A stretch of 64,000 nucleotides of DNA from Lysinibacillus sp. ZYM-1. Lineage in GTDB: Bacteria; Bacillota; Bacilli; Bacillales_A; Planococcaceae. The stretch's first letter is position 1. Every line of letters begins with the position of its first letter. The stretch lies in the NCBI RefSeq assembly GCF_001308875.1, contig NZ_KQ465127.1, positions 1 through 64,000 of the forward strand, written 5' to 3'. The notes below the pieces were generated by a model that saw only the letters and a program-made list of their open reading frames with translations, had not been told where the DNA came from and did no database searches. This document shows, piece after piece, positions 1 through 8,999 of this stretch. Both the position numbers and the translations under genes were made by a program.

Positions 1-386
1 CAAAACAATAAAATCAGCTATTCAATCATTACAATCAGGCGAGCAGCCGTTAATACATAGTGACCGAGGTTTTCAATATACATCGAAGGATTTTAAGCGT
101 ATTGTGGAAACAGCCGATATGACACAAAGTATGACGCGGGTTGGTCGATGTAGTGATAACGGACCAATTGAATCATTTTGGGGCACACTGAAGTGTGAGA
201 AGTATTATTTATATAAGTACGATACATATGGAGAGTTAGAACAAGCGATAAATGACTATATTCATTTTTATAATCACTATCGCTACCAGAAATGATTAAA
301 CAGCTTGAGTCCTTTTGAATTCAGAGTTCAAGCCGCTTAATACATTTTTTATTATTTCCACTGTCTACTTGACGGGGTGCAGTTCA
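1..386 (+). mobile_element. 3' end of an IS3-family insertion sequence (cut by window edge)
   Basis: The left part is outside the window. What remains is the end of the transposase frame followed by a short AT-rich tail and a terminus reading TGTCTACTTGACGGGGTGC and then AGTTCA, the kind of CA-ending terminus seen in IS3-family (IS150-like) elements. The exact end is inferred to be near 386 because the neighbouring gene frame begins there; no target duplication can be checked without the left end. Confidence 0.75.
2..340 (+). pseudogene. IS3-family transposase OrfB, C-terminal part with in-frame stop
   Basis: The frame open from base 2 encodes the end of an rve/DDE integrase core. It contains the motif HSDRGFQY with its catalytic Asp, and then NGPIESFWGTLKCE with the catalytic Glu and the K/R residue seven positions later. 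The frame continues as HFYNHYRYQK and stops at a TGA at 293-295. The same frame then reads LNSLSPFEFRVQAA to a TAA at 338-340, which is the normal C-terminus of these transposases. A CGA-to-TGA change at the usual Arg would explain the premature stop. Loss of the last 15 residues may or may not abolish activity. Confidence 0.85.
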
Positions 387-893
387 ATCTACCCACCTAT
401 AATAAACAAATTTTAAATCTTGTCCGTTCATCTCAAATTCTTCATCACTTGTGCCGATGTATTTAAATCCATTTTTCTCTAATATTTTTTGTGAAGCTAT
501 ATTGTTAGTCGTCGTTTTCGCTTCAATTTGCTTGATTCCTAGATTACTCATCTCTGCTAATAATAATTTTAATGCTTTGTTAGCAATTCCTCTACCAATA
601 TGATCTCCATCAACTCTATAACCAATATGACCTAGCTCTTGATTTTTATCAATATCGACCAAATTTATTCTCCCAACAATTAGCCCATTTTCATTTTTTA
701 TTAAATAGAAATAGGATAACTTTTGAACTTGCTCTTCTAATAAGATCTCATTTTTCACTTTAAAAGTTTCAAAATGATAATATTCATTGCCGCGACTAGG
801 TACCATTTTTTCAAAATACGCCCTATTCTTAAGCTCAAATTCATACAAATCTTCAATATCAACATATTCTAATTTTTTTATTGTAATATTCAT
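384..893 (-). CDS. GNAT family N-acetyltransferase (RimJ/RimL type)
   Basis: Protein of about 169 residues that would transfer an acetyl group from acetyl-CoA to an amine; the substrate is unknown. It has the GNAT fold signs: an N-terminal strand MNITIKKLE, a YFYLIKNENGLIVGRINLV strand pair, the pyrophosphate-binding stretch GYRVDGDHIGRGIANKAL, and the C-terminal NNIASQKILEKNGFKYIG. The ATG at 891-893 is chosen because GGGAGA lies four bases upstream; a TTG at 905 would add four residues but has no ribosome site. The stop codon (384-386) is formed from the last bases of the adjacent insertion sequence, so the natural C-terminus may have been altered. Confidence 0.8.
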   Translation of the reverse strand: MNITIKKLEYVDIEDLYEFELKNRAYFEKMVPSRGNEYYHFETFKVKNEILLEEQVQKLSYFYLIKNENGLIVGRINLVDIDKNQELGHIGYRVDGDHIGRGIANKALKLLLAEMSNLGIKQIEAKTTTNNIASQKILEKNGFKYIGTSDEEFEMNGQDLKFVYYRWVD

Positions 894-905
894 AAAGTCT
901 CCCAA

Positions 906-1222
906 TTTTCGACAGATTAAATTTCAAAATTTTTCTTTTATCAAGAAGCTATCTAATAGTATTTGTTATATCATACTAAAAAACCGTAAATAATGTAATA
1001 TATTACCGATTAGATTATTGAATTTGTATTCTTGAACAAAGTAGAACTAATCTCAGTTATTTAAAAAATTCTTCTATAAGAAAACTTCATGAGCTGGATC
1101 TTACACAAGATTTTGTAGATTATAGGTGCTGTTTCAACATACATAGTGACAGTGACAATAAGGAAGATTTCTTGTTGAAAAACGATTCTCTACTTTCCAC
1201 CTTTTAATACTCTAAACTCTAT
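906..1222. other. Gene-free stretch with an open-frame remnant on +
   Basis: No complete gene is visible. On the + strand, bases 1022-1207 form a start-less open frame of about 61 codons ending at a TAA; it contains SYLKNSSIRKLHELDLT and later DFLLKNDSLLSTF. It reads like a protein C-terminus but I do not recognise the family. The region is AT-rich and lies between two minus-strand genes. Confidence 0.35.
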
Positions 1223-1573
1223 TTAGTCAAAATCCTTCCACATATAATCGATTGATAAAATACCTATATGCTTTTCGAATGTAGAAGTTTTCATCGTTTT
1301 GGTGGCTACTACTGGATTTCGAAAACAAACTAGCTCTTGGTAATAACCAAACATACGGCAAATTTCTGGCCTTGCTGAATGGATACCACACCGATCTTTT
1401 TGCATATCATAAAAAATACATGTCCCAACGAATCTTTGTTGATTTTTAAGTTCTATACGTAATTTGGTGGGCATTGATTTGAGCCTCTTTTTTATATTCT
1501 TCAGTTCATTTTCCGTGATTGGAACTGGGCCACAGCACAGTCCCTTACATCCTTCACATGGTAATTTCCCCAT
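1223..1573 (-). CDS. YkgJ-type cysteine-cluster protein
   Basis: A small protein (about 116 residues) with the cysteine pattern of the YkgJ/UPF0153 putative zinc- or iron-chelating family: CEGCKGLCC near the N-terminus, then CIFYD, CGIHSARPEICRMFGYY and a last Cys in ELVCF. The cysteines probably bind a metal; the biochemical role of the family is unknown. The ATG at 1571-1573 has AAAGGGG upstream; the in-frame ATG at 1615 would add 14 residues and lie within the terminator hairpin just upstream, so it is rejected. Confidence 0.8.
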   Translation of the reverse strand: MGKLPCEGCKGLCCGPVPITENELKNIKKRLKSMPTKLRIELKNQQRFVGTCIFYDMQKDRCGIHSARPEICRMFGYYQELVCFRNPVVATKTMKTSTFEKHIGILSIDYMWKDFD

Positions 1574-1599
1574 CCTTGATACCCCTTTCTCTGCACAAC

Positions 1600-1627
1600 A
1601 AAAAAAGCCTCGCATAAAATGCGGGCT
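1600..1627 (-). terminator. Rho-independent terminator after the PH-domain gene
   Basis: On the minus strand GCCCGCAT and ATGCGAGGC pair across a short AT loop and are followed by a run of seven T. It sits just beyond the stop codon of the gene ending at 1668. Confidence 0.8.
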
Positions 1628-1667
1628 TTGGGTGTGTTTGCAAATGTTACTACTATTATACCATAAA

Positions 1668-2048
1668 TTACAAGCCTAAAACATACTGTGCTAAAACACT
1701 TTGTACTTTATAAATATTGGTTGCCTTATTGAAGTTTTTTTGAATTGGTATTTGACTACCAGACACCCATATTTTTAGCTCTGCATCCAAATCAAATGTC
1801 CCAGCTGTTTCCACTGAAAAATGCACGATATTTTTATAGGGAATGGAATGATATTCGATTTTCTTGCCCGTGACGCCTTGCTTATCGATGAGGATTAATC
1901 TTTTATCTGTAAAAATAAAAATATCTCTTATAATTTTATAGGCATTTTTGATCGTTTCATGAGGAATTAATAAATCATTTACCTCAGCTTGTAATTTTTC
2001 TAAATTCACTTCACTTGCATTACCGATTAACCCATCAAATAAGCCCAT
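1668..2048 (-). CDS. Bacterial PH-domain protein (bPH_1 / DUF1696 type)
   Basis: A 126-residue soluble protein matching the bacterial pleckstrin-homology domain family in layout. It starts with MGLFDGLIGNASEV, then EVNDLLIPHETIKNAYK, the strand FIFTDKRLILIDKQG, and YHSIPYKNIVHFSVETAG. The family has a beta-barrel fold of unknown ligand; Bacillus members are small cytoplasmic proteins. AAAGGGG precedes the ATG. It is followed by its own terminator, so it is probably monocistronic. Confidence 0.85.
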   Translation of the reverse strand: MGLFDGLIGNASEVNLEKLQAEVNDLLIPHETIKNAYKIIRDIFIFTDKRLILIDKQGVTGKKIEYHSIPYKNIVHFSVETAGTFDLDAELKIWVSGSQIPIQKNFNKATNIYKVQSVLAQYVLGL

Positions 2049-2150
2049 CTTCTATCCCCTTTCAGTTCTGTTTATTTTTAATATATTACGAAGAAGGCAC
2101 TGCTACGACACAAGATTATGGTATTATTTAGCATGTAAGGAGGGGTTCCA

Positions 2151-2555
2151 TTGAGAAAATTAAGAATGGTTGTCATCGCTCTACTAGCCATTGTTCTTTC
2201 AGGCTGTATGGATGAAAAGCTACCAGACGGCGAACTTGCTAAAGTCAGCATTTCTAAAAGCACTGGATTTGGCAGTGTGAATACCCATTTTATAAAAGAA
2301 TATGAGGATGAAGAATCTCTCGAAATTTTCCATGGTGCGATTACAACTGCTGTGAGAAATGAGGGAATTGTCGATATGGCTGCTCCAGAATTTGATTTAC
2401 AAGTAGTGGATACAGCTGGAAACAAGCATGGCTATCATCTATGGTTAGGGCAAACAGGACAAAATAGCACTTTGATGGATGTGAAGGATACACATACAAT
2501 TTATAGTATCTCCGAGGATTTTACCGACTCACTATCGTCATTGATCCGAGAATAA
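2151..2555 (+). CDS. Hypothetical lipoprotein
   Basis: A 134-residue exported protein with a type II signal peptide: charged start MRKLR, hydrophobic VVIALLAIVL, and the lipobox LSGC with Cys at residue 19. The mature part is acidic and has no motif I recognise. The start is a TTG at 2151: a perfect AAGGAGG (2137-2143) lies seven bases before it, better placed than for the internal ATG at 2166. It is convergent with the amidase gene and shares a bidirectional terminator with it. Confidence 0.75.
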   Translation: MRKLRMVVIALLAIVLSGCMDEKLPDGELAKVSISKSTGFGSVNTHFIKEYEDEESLEIFHGAITTAVRNEGIVDMAAPEFDLQVVDTAGNKHGYHLWLGQTGQNSTLMDVKDTHTIYSISEDFTDSLSSLIRE

Positions 2556-2593
2556 AAAACACTTTCCGTTCAAGCAAGGAAAGTGTTTTTTTC
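2556..2593. terminator. Bidirectional terminator
   Basis: AAAAAACACTTTCC and GGAAAGTGTTTTTTT form a strong stem around a 10-base loop. The A-run and T-run suit termination of both the lipoprotein gene (+) and the amidase gene (-). Confidence 0.85.
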
Positions 2594-2599
2594 TAGCAA

Positions 2600-4069
2600 T
2601 TAGTGCAATTGTGGGGATTTCCGTAGTTTTGTCGCTTGTTCGAATGAAAAGGCGAATTTTATTAAAGTTGCTTCACTGAACGCATTACCAGCAAACGAGA
2701 TGCCAAAGGGTCGGCCACTTTCCATATAGCCTGCAGGTACAGCTATTGTTGGATAACCTGCTTTCGCGCTAATGGTAGAGCCTATATAGGAGGGGAAAAC
2801 TATAGCATCAAGTTCATATTTTTTCAAGGTATAGTCAATCCCCTGGTCCTGTGAAAAATAAATATCTTCTAATTTGGCATGCAAATAGTCAGGATTTCTT
2901 AATGTATTGGGTATGTTCTGGCGCATCTCTAACTTATCTTGACCATATTTCAACGAGTTTACTTTTGTTTGCTGATTGAATTGAATTAATTCCTTCATTG
3001 AATGTACAGGAAAATGCGCAGGTAAGTTTATTAGAAAATTATCCAAACTATGCTTTAATTCATGTAACAGCACACCCTTTTTCCACTCTCTATGAAATGA
3101 AGAGATGTCAATGTCCTCAATGACAACTGCACCTTGTTCTTGCATAACCTGAATTGCATGATGGAATAGAGCCGCATCATATTCACCAGAATCATAATAT
3201 GCGTCGCTCCCTTGATTATAAACACCAATTCTAGCACCTTTTAATCCAGTAACCTCTAGGAAACTTGTATAATCCTCACAACTTTTTCTTTCACTTTTAT
3301 AAGTAGCGCTGTCTGCCTTATCTACACCTGTTAACGCACCTAATAATATGGCTGCATCTGTCACTGTTCGGGCAAATGGGCCTGCGGTATCTTGCGCGTA
3401 GGTAAACGGGATAATCCCCCGACGACTTATGAGCCCGACAGTTGGTTTTATACCAACAACTGAATTTTGAATAGCTGGGCTCAATATTGATGCGTCCGTC
3501 TCAGTTCCGATAGCAAGAACGGAAAAATTAGCAGCCACTGCAACAGCTGATCCAGTACTTGAGCCACCCACAAAAAGTGTTGGGTCTCCATAAGGATTTA
3601 GCGTTTGACCACCCCGTGAACTATAGCCAGCCCACATCGTACTGGACATGCTGTTTGCTAACTCGGTCATATTGGCTTTTCCTAAAATGATTGCTCCCGC
3701 TTCACGAAGTTTTTTTACTAAAAATGCATCTTCATTCGCAACAAAATTTTCTAATGCTATCGTCCCCGCACTGGTGTGCATATAATCTTTTGTCTCAATA
3801 TTGTCTTTTAATACAATGGGAATACCATGAAGTAATCCCCTTGCACCTCTAGATTTTCTTTCTTCATCTAATGCTTCTGCTATAAATAACGCTTCAGGGT
3901 TTATTTCAAGCATCGCATTTATCATGGGTCCATCTTGATCATAACTGGCAATACGGTGTAAGTAATACATAATTAATTCCTTAGACGTGATTTCCCCCTG
4001 TTCCAGTGCTTTTTGAATATCATATATGGACATTTCTTCTCTTAAAAAACTATTAAATTTTATCACCAT
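2600..4069 (-). CDS. Amidase signature family hydrolase
   Basis: A 489-residue amidase-signature enzyme that hydrolyses a carboxamide to acid plus ammonia; the substrate is not predictable. The Ser-cisSer-Lys triad is visible: Lys88 in IPIVLKDNIET, the Gly/Ser-rich GGSSTGSAVA at about 168-177, and the nucleophile Ser194 in TETDASILSP. The form is close to secondary amidases and peptide amidases rather than GatA, since no gatC/gatB lies nearby. The ATG at 4069 has AGGAGA at good spacing. It lies 65 bases after the ABC importer genes in the same direction, so it may be read with them. Confidence 0.85.
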   Translation of the reverse strand: MVIKFNSFLREEMSIYDIQKALEQGEITSKELIMYYLHRIASYDQDGPMINAMLEINPEALFIAEALDEERKSRGARGLLHGIPIVLKDNIETKDYMHTSAGTIALENFVANEDAFLVKKLREAGAIILGKANMTELANSMSSTMWAGYSSRGGQTLNPYGDPTLFVGGSSTGSAVAVAANFSVLAIGTETDASILSPAIQNSVVGIKPTVGLISRRGIIPFTYAQDTAGPFARTVTDAAILLGALTGVDKADSATYKSERKSCEDYTSFLEVTGLKGARIGVYNQGSDAYYDSGEYDAALFHHAIQVMQEQGAVVIEDIDISSFHREWKKGVLLHELKHSLDNFLINLPAHFPVHSMKELIQFNQQTKVNSLKYGQDKLEMRQNIPNTLRNPDYLHAKLEDIYFSQDQGIDYTLKKYELDAIVFPSYIGSTISAKAGYPTIAVPAGYMESGRPFGISFAGNAFSEATLIKFAFSFEQATKLRKSPQLH

Positions 4070-4134
4070 ATAATCTCCTAGCCGTTTTCATACTATTATA
4101 ACAATAATGCTAAAAAGAAGTGAATATGGTTTTT

Positions 4135-4866
4135 TTATACATTTCTTATGGCCTGAAACAGCATTTGTGCATAATTGTCGGTGAAAGTAAAGCTACTTTC
4201 CTTTTTAGGGCTTTCATCGACAATCTCACCAGCGTTCATGACATAAATGCGATCACACAAATATGAAACGACCTTTAAATCATGTGAGATAAATAAAATT
4301 GCCATGTCTCTTTCTTTATTTAGAGACATTAATAAATCAATAATTTCTCGTTGAATCAAGCGATCTAAACTCGAAACAATTTCATCACATACTAATAGTT
4401 GGGGTTCAACTAAAATGGATCTTAGTAAATTGACCCGTTGTCTCTCCCCTCCACTTAGCTCGGAAGGCAAGGCTTGTAAGATATCCGTTGGGAGCCTAAC
4501 ATTTTCAAGCATTGTCTGTAGATAGCTATCTGTCACTGGCTTTTGTGACTGTATTGGCTCTTGTAATAGTTCCTTGACTGTCCACACTGGGTTTAAGGCA
4601 GCCGTAGCATTTTGAAAAATGATTTGACAATTTTCATAAAAATGCGCGCGATTATGCCTAGCCATCAATTGATTGTCAAAGAACACTGCCCCTTTTTCAG
4701 GCGTTTCTAGCTGCATAATTACTTTGGCTAATGTACTTTTGCCACTGCCGCTTTCTCCAACGAGACCTACGATTTCACCTTTTCCCACTGTAAGGTTAAT
4801 ATTTTTTAATACTTGCTGTCGTGTTTGATAGCTTTTACTGACATGATCAACTTGAAGCAACAACAT
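4135..4866 (-). CDS. Nickel/peptide-type ABC transporter ATP-binding protein (NikE/OppF-like)
   Basis: About 243 residues, one nucleotide-binding domain. Walker A is GESGSGKST, the ABC signature is LSGGERQR, Walker B is LLVCDEI, and the switch His is in FISHDL. It would energise import through the two permeases encoded upstream. AGGAGG sits five bases before the ATG at 4864-4866; the preceding TTG is a worse fit. The final gene of the importer set. Its position directly after a complete urease operon points to nickel as the cargo, but the family also moves peptides, so the metal is an inference. Confidence 0.8.
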   Translation of the reverse strand: MLLLQVDHVSKSYQTRQQVLKNINLTVGKGEIVGLVGESGSGKSTLAKVIMQLETPEKGAVFFDNQLMARHNRAHFYENCQIIFQNATAALNPVWTVKELLQEPIQSQKPVTDSYLQTMLENVRLPTDILQALPSELSGGERQRVNLLRSILVEPQLLVCDEIVSSLDRLIQREIIDLLMSLNKERDMAILFISHDLKVVSYLCDRIYVMNAGEIVDESPKKESSFTFTDNYAQMLFQAIRNV

Positions 4867-4875
4867 CAACGCCTC

Positions 4876-5655
4876 CTAAAAATGATTTGCTACAAGCCGC
4901 TTTGTGTATGGATGCTTGGGCTCTTTAAAGATTTCTGCCACTTGCCCAGCTTCTACAATTTCGCCATTTTTCATAACAATCATTGAATCAGCGATCGCAG
5001 CAACCCCTAAATCATGTGTAATCAAAATAATTGTCGCCCCTAGTCGAGCATGGAGATTTTTCAGCAATTTGATAAACTCCTGTTGATGGAGCATATCTAA
5101 GGCTGAGGTCGGTTCATCTGCCATCAAAACATCCGGCTCATTATAGAAGGCGCAGGCGAGCATACATCGTTGCAGCATCCCGCCAGAAAGCTCAAAGGGA
5201 TAGCGATTTAACACATCCTCTGGTAAGTTTAAATCCTTTAATATAGCCGTGATTTTACCTAAAAACGCCTCTTCCTTCTGTCCTAGCCGCGAAGCTGTCA
5301 ACCTATATAATTGCTGCTTGATTTTTAGAGTTGGAGAAAAACTATTCGTGGCATCTTGAAAAATGGTAAAGAAATGCTTTTTTCGTAGCCCTGCTCGCTC
5401 CTGTTCTGATAGCTCCATGAGATTTCTTTCATTAAAAAGAATCGATCCTTCCATAACTGCTTGGGCTGGAAGCATTCCTAGAAGGGCTGAAAGGGTTGTA
5501 CTTTTACCACTCCCACTTTCGCCAATGACAGCGGTAATTTGACCCTTAGGCACAGTAAAAGACACATCATGAATGAGATATTTTCCGTTTAAATGAACAG
5601 CTACGTTTTCAATCTTAAATATGTGATCGCCCCCCTTGTTTGAAAGTACCTCCAA
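4876..5655 (-). CDS. Nickel/peptide-type ABC transporter ATP-binding protein (NikD/OppD-like)
   Basis: Second ATPase of the importer (about 248-259 residues). Walker A is GESGSGKST, signature LSGGMLQR, Walker B VLMADEP, and switch His in LITHDL; the end KHPYTKRL is typical of the oligopeptide/nickel ATPase family. The start is odd. The only normal start is a TTG at 5655, which overlaps the permease gene by 41 bases and has no clear ribosome site. An ATA at 5620-5622 has AAGGGGGG seven bases upstream and would give a product starting Met-Phe-Lys-Ile-Glu-Asn-Val, the usual beginning of this family. Confidence 0.8.
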   Translation of the reverse strand: MEVLSNKGGDHIFKIENVAVHLNGKYLIHDVSFTVPKGQITAVIGESGSGKSTTLSALLGMLPAQAVMEGSILFNERNLMELSEQERAGLRKKHFFTIFQDATNSFSPTLKIKQQLYRLTASRLGQKEEAFLGKITAILKDLNLPEDVLNRYPFELSGGMLQRCMLACAFYNEPDVLMADEPTSALDMLHQQEFIKLLKNLHARLGATIILITHDLGVAAIADSMIVMKNGEIVEAGQVAEIFKEPKHPYTKRLVANHF

Positions 5656-6424
5656 TAACTTGCACGCATAAAATCGTTACAAAGATGAACAGCCCTGGAA
5701 AAAGTCCCATCCACCAAGCACCTACAAGTAAATCATTTTGCGCTGTATACAGCATTGTTCCCCAAGATGGGGTAGCTGGTGGGACACCAATTCCTAAAAA
5801 GCTTAAGGAAACCTCGGTAAAAATGGCACCAGCAAAATTAAAAATGGTCACCACAAAAATAGCAGGGATACAATTGCGCAATAAATGACCAAAGAGAATT
5901 TTCCACAAAGGTGTGCGGAACATTTTCGCCATTTGCACAAATTCTAGTTCCTTTAATCGGATAAACTCAGATCGTACGATACGAGCTGTGACAAACCATC
6001 CAGTAACACCCATAATCATCGCCATCCGCCAAACACTGCCCTGCATAATAGCTTGTAGAGCTAGGACGATGACTAATGAAGGAATCGTTAAGAATGCTTC
6101 GAGAATACGCATCATCACCGCATCAATGGCACCACCAAAATAACCACTTATGCCGCCATAAATGATGCCTATTATACTTGATAGTACAACCGAAATAATG
6201 GCAATGAATAGCGTCACCTTACCCCCAACCAGTAAGCGCGAAAGAACATCTCTACCTAGCTGATCAGTCCCTAATAAATGCGTGGCATTTGGCGCTTTAT
6301 AAATTTGATTCATATCCATCGCATTTGGTTCAAAAGGGGCTAATAAAGAAGAGAATATAGTTGTAGTAAAAATGAGCGCTAAAAGTACTATCCAAAAGAG
6401 GGGGTACTTTCGCTGTGTTCTCAT
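5615..6424 (-). CDS. Nickel/peptide-type ABC transporter permease (NikC/OppC-like)
   Basis: A 269-residue inner-membrane permease with about six membrane segments. It has the OppC-type N-terminus (one helix, then PFEPNAMDMNQIYKAP and HLLGTDQLGRDVLSRLL) and a binding-protein-dependent transport domain with the EAA-like loop EAFLTIPSLVIV. It should pair with the NikB-like permease. Its start codon overlaps the stop of the previous gene as ATGA, with GAGGGGG upstream, so the two are translationally coupled. Confidence 0.85.
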   Translation of the reverse strand: MRTQRKYPLFWIVLLALIFTTTIFSSLLAPFEPNAMDMNQIYKAPNATHLLGTDQLGRDVLSRLLVGGKVTLFIAIISVVLSSIIGIIYGGISGYFGGAIDAVMMRILEAFLTIPSLVIVLALQAIMQGSVWRMAMIMGVTGWFVTARIVRSEFIRLKELEFVQMAKMFRTPLWKILFGHLLRNCIPAIFVVTIFNFAGAIFTEVSLSFLGIGVPPATPSWGTMLYTAQNDLLVGAWWMGLFPGLFIFVTILCVQVIGGTFKQGGRSHI

Positions 6425-7389
6425 ACAAATCCCCCTCTTCTTAGTCGAGGGTTAAGACAAATCATCAGGACATCAATTATGAATAAACAGATGACCACCA
6501 CCACACCAATGATCAGAATGGCCCCCATCAAAACAGGGAAATCTTTGACCATGACGGATTTTACCAAAAGCTGTCCTAAGCCAGACCAACTAAATAATGT
6601 TTCAACAACGATGGAGCCACCGAAAAATGATGGAATGGTAACACCGACATAATTGATGTAGGGAATGACAGCATTTCGTAAAATCATACTTCGAATTTCC
6701 CTTTCTGAGACTCCATTAGCGCGTGCAACTTGTACATAGTAACTATGATTCTCCACTTTCACACTATCCTGCAAAAAACGGGCAAAGATGCCAACATGTG
6801 AAATAACAAGGACCGTTAATGGGAGTACCATATGGTATAAACGATCCACCAATCCCCCATCGCCCCGCACATCATTCATTCCTGATGACGGAAGCCAACC
6901 TAACGTTATAGAGAAGACCATGATAAATAATATGCCTAGCCAAAATGGTGGTATCGCTGAGCTAGCAATACTAAAGATAGAAAGTCCACGGTCCAATAAT
7001 GAGCCCTCCTTCATGCCTGCTTGTAAGCCAAGCCAGATAGAGGTAATCGTTACTAGGAATAACGTCAGGACAATAAGCTGTAGCGTATTGGGTAAACGCT
7101 CAAGTAAAATCGTTGAAACAGGTCTTCCTTCCTTTGCTGAGTAGCCTAAATTCCCTTGCAGTGCTTCTCCTAGCCAAGTGCCGTATTGAAAGAGAACAGG
7201 TTTATCGAGTCCAAATGCTTGTTCAATACGTTCTTTTTCACCAGTCGTTAATGTTTGGGCATTGCCACCATAATAAGCTGTAGCTGGATTGCCAGGAGCG
7301 GCATGCATCATGAAAAAAGAGAGGAAGCTCACGATAATGAGGACAATTGTCCCCATTATCACTCGCTTCCCAAGCCATTTAGCGATCAT
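6421..7389 (-). CDS. Nickel/peptide-type ABC transporter permease (NikB/OppB-like)
   Basis: About 322 residues with six predicted membrane helices. The N-terminus MIAKWLGKRV with one helix and FFMMHAAPGNPA is the OppB/NikB pattern; the EAA region is near NGVSEREIRSMILRNAVIP. The ATG at 7387-7389 is preferred to the ATG at 7431 because GAGGAG lies upstream and it gives an 11-base overlap with the binding-protein gene rather than 53 bases. Forms the channel with the NikC-like partner. Confidence 0.85.
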   Translation of the reverse strand: MIAKWLGKRVIMGTIVLIIVSFLSFFMMHAAPGNPATAYYGGNAQTLTTGEKERIEQAFGLDKPVLFQYGTWLGEALQGNLGYSAKEGRPVSTILLERLPNTLQLIVLTLFLVTITSIWLGLQAGMKEGSLLDRGLSIFSIASSAIPPFWLGILFIMVFSITLGWLPSSGMNDVRGDGGLVDRLYHMVLPLTVLVISHVGIFARFLQDSVKVENHSYYVQVARANGVSEREIRSMILRNAVIPYINYVGVTIPSFFGGSIVVETLFSWSGLGQLLVKSVMVKDFPVLMGAILIIGVVVVICLFIIDVLMICLNPRLRRGGFV

Positions 7390-8971
7390 TCCATTTCCAC
7401 TCCTCGACATTCCATAAGAAGCCTGCCCCATGGTGACCTAAAATTCGCTCTTTGACACCGCTAATTTGTTTATTGATACCATACACAGCATCTACATAAG
7501 CAAAGTAGGCAAATGGTGGATCTTGAGCAAGCTCCTCCTGTAATGCCATATAGACTTTCTTGCGTTGTTCAGGATCAACCGTAGTACGTCCTTCCTCCAG
7601 CAAGGCATCTACTTTTTCATTGGTATAGCTGCCGTAATTATAACCAGCACTTGTAAGACTTGATTCTCCAGAATGGAATAGGCTATACGTATGATGATCC
7701 GCATCATACGGACTTCCCCAACCAACCATAAAGGCTTCTGTTTCTTCAATCACAATATTGCTCCAATCTAAGGCGGCAACTTTTACATCTGCCCCAACAG
7801 CTTTATAACTCTCTGCCACATAATTGGCCATATTGACACGCACTGTATCTGTAATTGGTGCCGTAATGGTAAACGCTAATTTTTGGCCATCCTTATAGCG
7901 GAAACCGTCATCCGCTAGTTGCCAGCCTGCTTGCTTTAGGAGCTCATTTGCTTTTTTAACATCATAAGTATAATGTTCGATTTCTTTATTAACAAAGCTA
8001 TGTTTTTGTAGGGGCGAATAAGCTTCTATGCCGTAACCATGTAAAATGCCTTTTACAATGCCAGCACGGTCTGTTGCATAGCTGATAGCCTTTCGAATCG
8101 TAACATCCTTCCAAATAGGATACTTCATATTGAATAAAACACCGCGGTAATCAGCTGATTCAACCTCGTACATTTTTAAATGTGCTACTTGAGAAAGCTC
8201 CTCCACCTGATTTGGGTCAAGTAAGGCAATATCAACCTCGCCAGATTTTAGCTGTAAGGCACGTACATTGCTATCAGGGATAAATTTAAAAATGACTTTT
8301 TCAATCGAAGCCTTTGTGCCATAAAAAGTAGGAAAGGCTTTCAACGTCAGGCTTGTTCCTTTATCCCATTGTTCGAACATATAGGGACCTGCACCGATTG
8401 GGTGTTGGTTAAATGGAGCGGTTCTCATTTCCTGTCCCTTGAAGGCATGCTTGGGCAAAATAGGCACAGTTAATTTATCTAACATCGGCGTAAATGGTTC
8501 ATCCAATTGGATGGTCATTGTTGTGTTGTCGATCTTTTTCATGGCCTTCACATGAATAAAATCAGATTTTAAATAGGAGCCATTTGCATCGTCAAGAATA
8601 CTATCGATGGTAAAAATAATATCGTCCACTGTTAAAGCTTGACCATCATGAAATGTCACATTGTTATTGATCACTACCGTATAAGTCATCTGGTCATCTG
8701 ATATTTCAACGCTTTTAGCAATATCATTAACAGGTACATTTGTTTCATCGAAACGCATCAGACCTCTAAATAAAAAGGCGTCTAAATTGGTTTCCTCCAA
8801 AAGTGGATTTAAACCTGCAAACTCAGACTCTGAAGCAAAAACAAGCTCATTTGCCTGAGAAGATGACGTAGCAGTTGACTGTTTCTCTTCGCCTTGACTA
8901 GACTCCTTGGTACAGCCTGCAAGACTAACTACTAGTATCATCAGAAGTATCAATATTGAAAACTTTTTCAA
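7379..8971 (-). CDS. Nickel/peptide-type ABC transporter substrate-binding lipoprotein
   Basis: A 530-residue family 5 extracellular solute-binding protein anchored to the membrane outer face. The signal peptide MKKFSILILLMILVV is followed by lipobox SLAGC with Cys20. The SBP_bac_5 pattern is clear: LNPLLEETNLDAFLFRGLMRFDE, FHDGQALTVDDI, and FNQHPIGAGPYMFEQWD. The start is a TTG with AAAGGAGA seven bases before it. It begins 28 bases after ureD. Nickel, a nickel chelate or a peptide could be the ligand; the urease context favours nickel. Confidence 0.85.
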   Translation of the reverse strand: MKKFSILILLMILVVSLAGCTKESSQGEEKQSTATSSSQANELVFASESEFAGLNPLLEETNLDAFLFRGLMRFDETNVPVNDIAKSVEISDDQMTYTVVINNNVTFHDGQALTVDDIIFTIDSILDDANGSYLKSDFIHVKAMKKIDNTTMTIQLDEPFTPMLDKLTVPILPKHAFKGQEMRTAPFNQHPIGAGPYMFEQWDKGTSLTLKAFPTFYGTKASIEKVIFKFIPDSNVRALQLKSGEVDIALLDPNQVEELSQVAHLKMYEVESADYRGVLFNMKYPIWKDVTIRKAISYATDRAGIVKGILHGYGIEAYSPLQKHSFVNKEIEHYTYDVKKANELLKQAGWQLADDGFRYKDGQKLAFTITAPITDTVRVNMANYVAESYKAVGADVKVAALDWSNIVIEETEAFMVGWGSPYDADHHTYSLFHSGESSLTSAGYNYGSYTNEKVDALLEEGRTTVDPEQRKKVYMALQEELAQDPPFAYFAYVDAVYGINKQISGVKERILGHHGAGFLWNVEEWKWNDR

Positions 8972-8999
8972 TTTACTATCTCCTTTATCACAACAGCAA

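Noticed and set aside
2078-2425. A 115-codon minus-strand ORF
   Set aside because: It is antisense to the lipoprotein gene, which has a perfect ribosome site and a lipobox.
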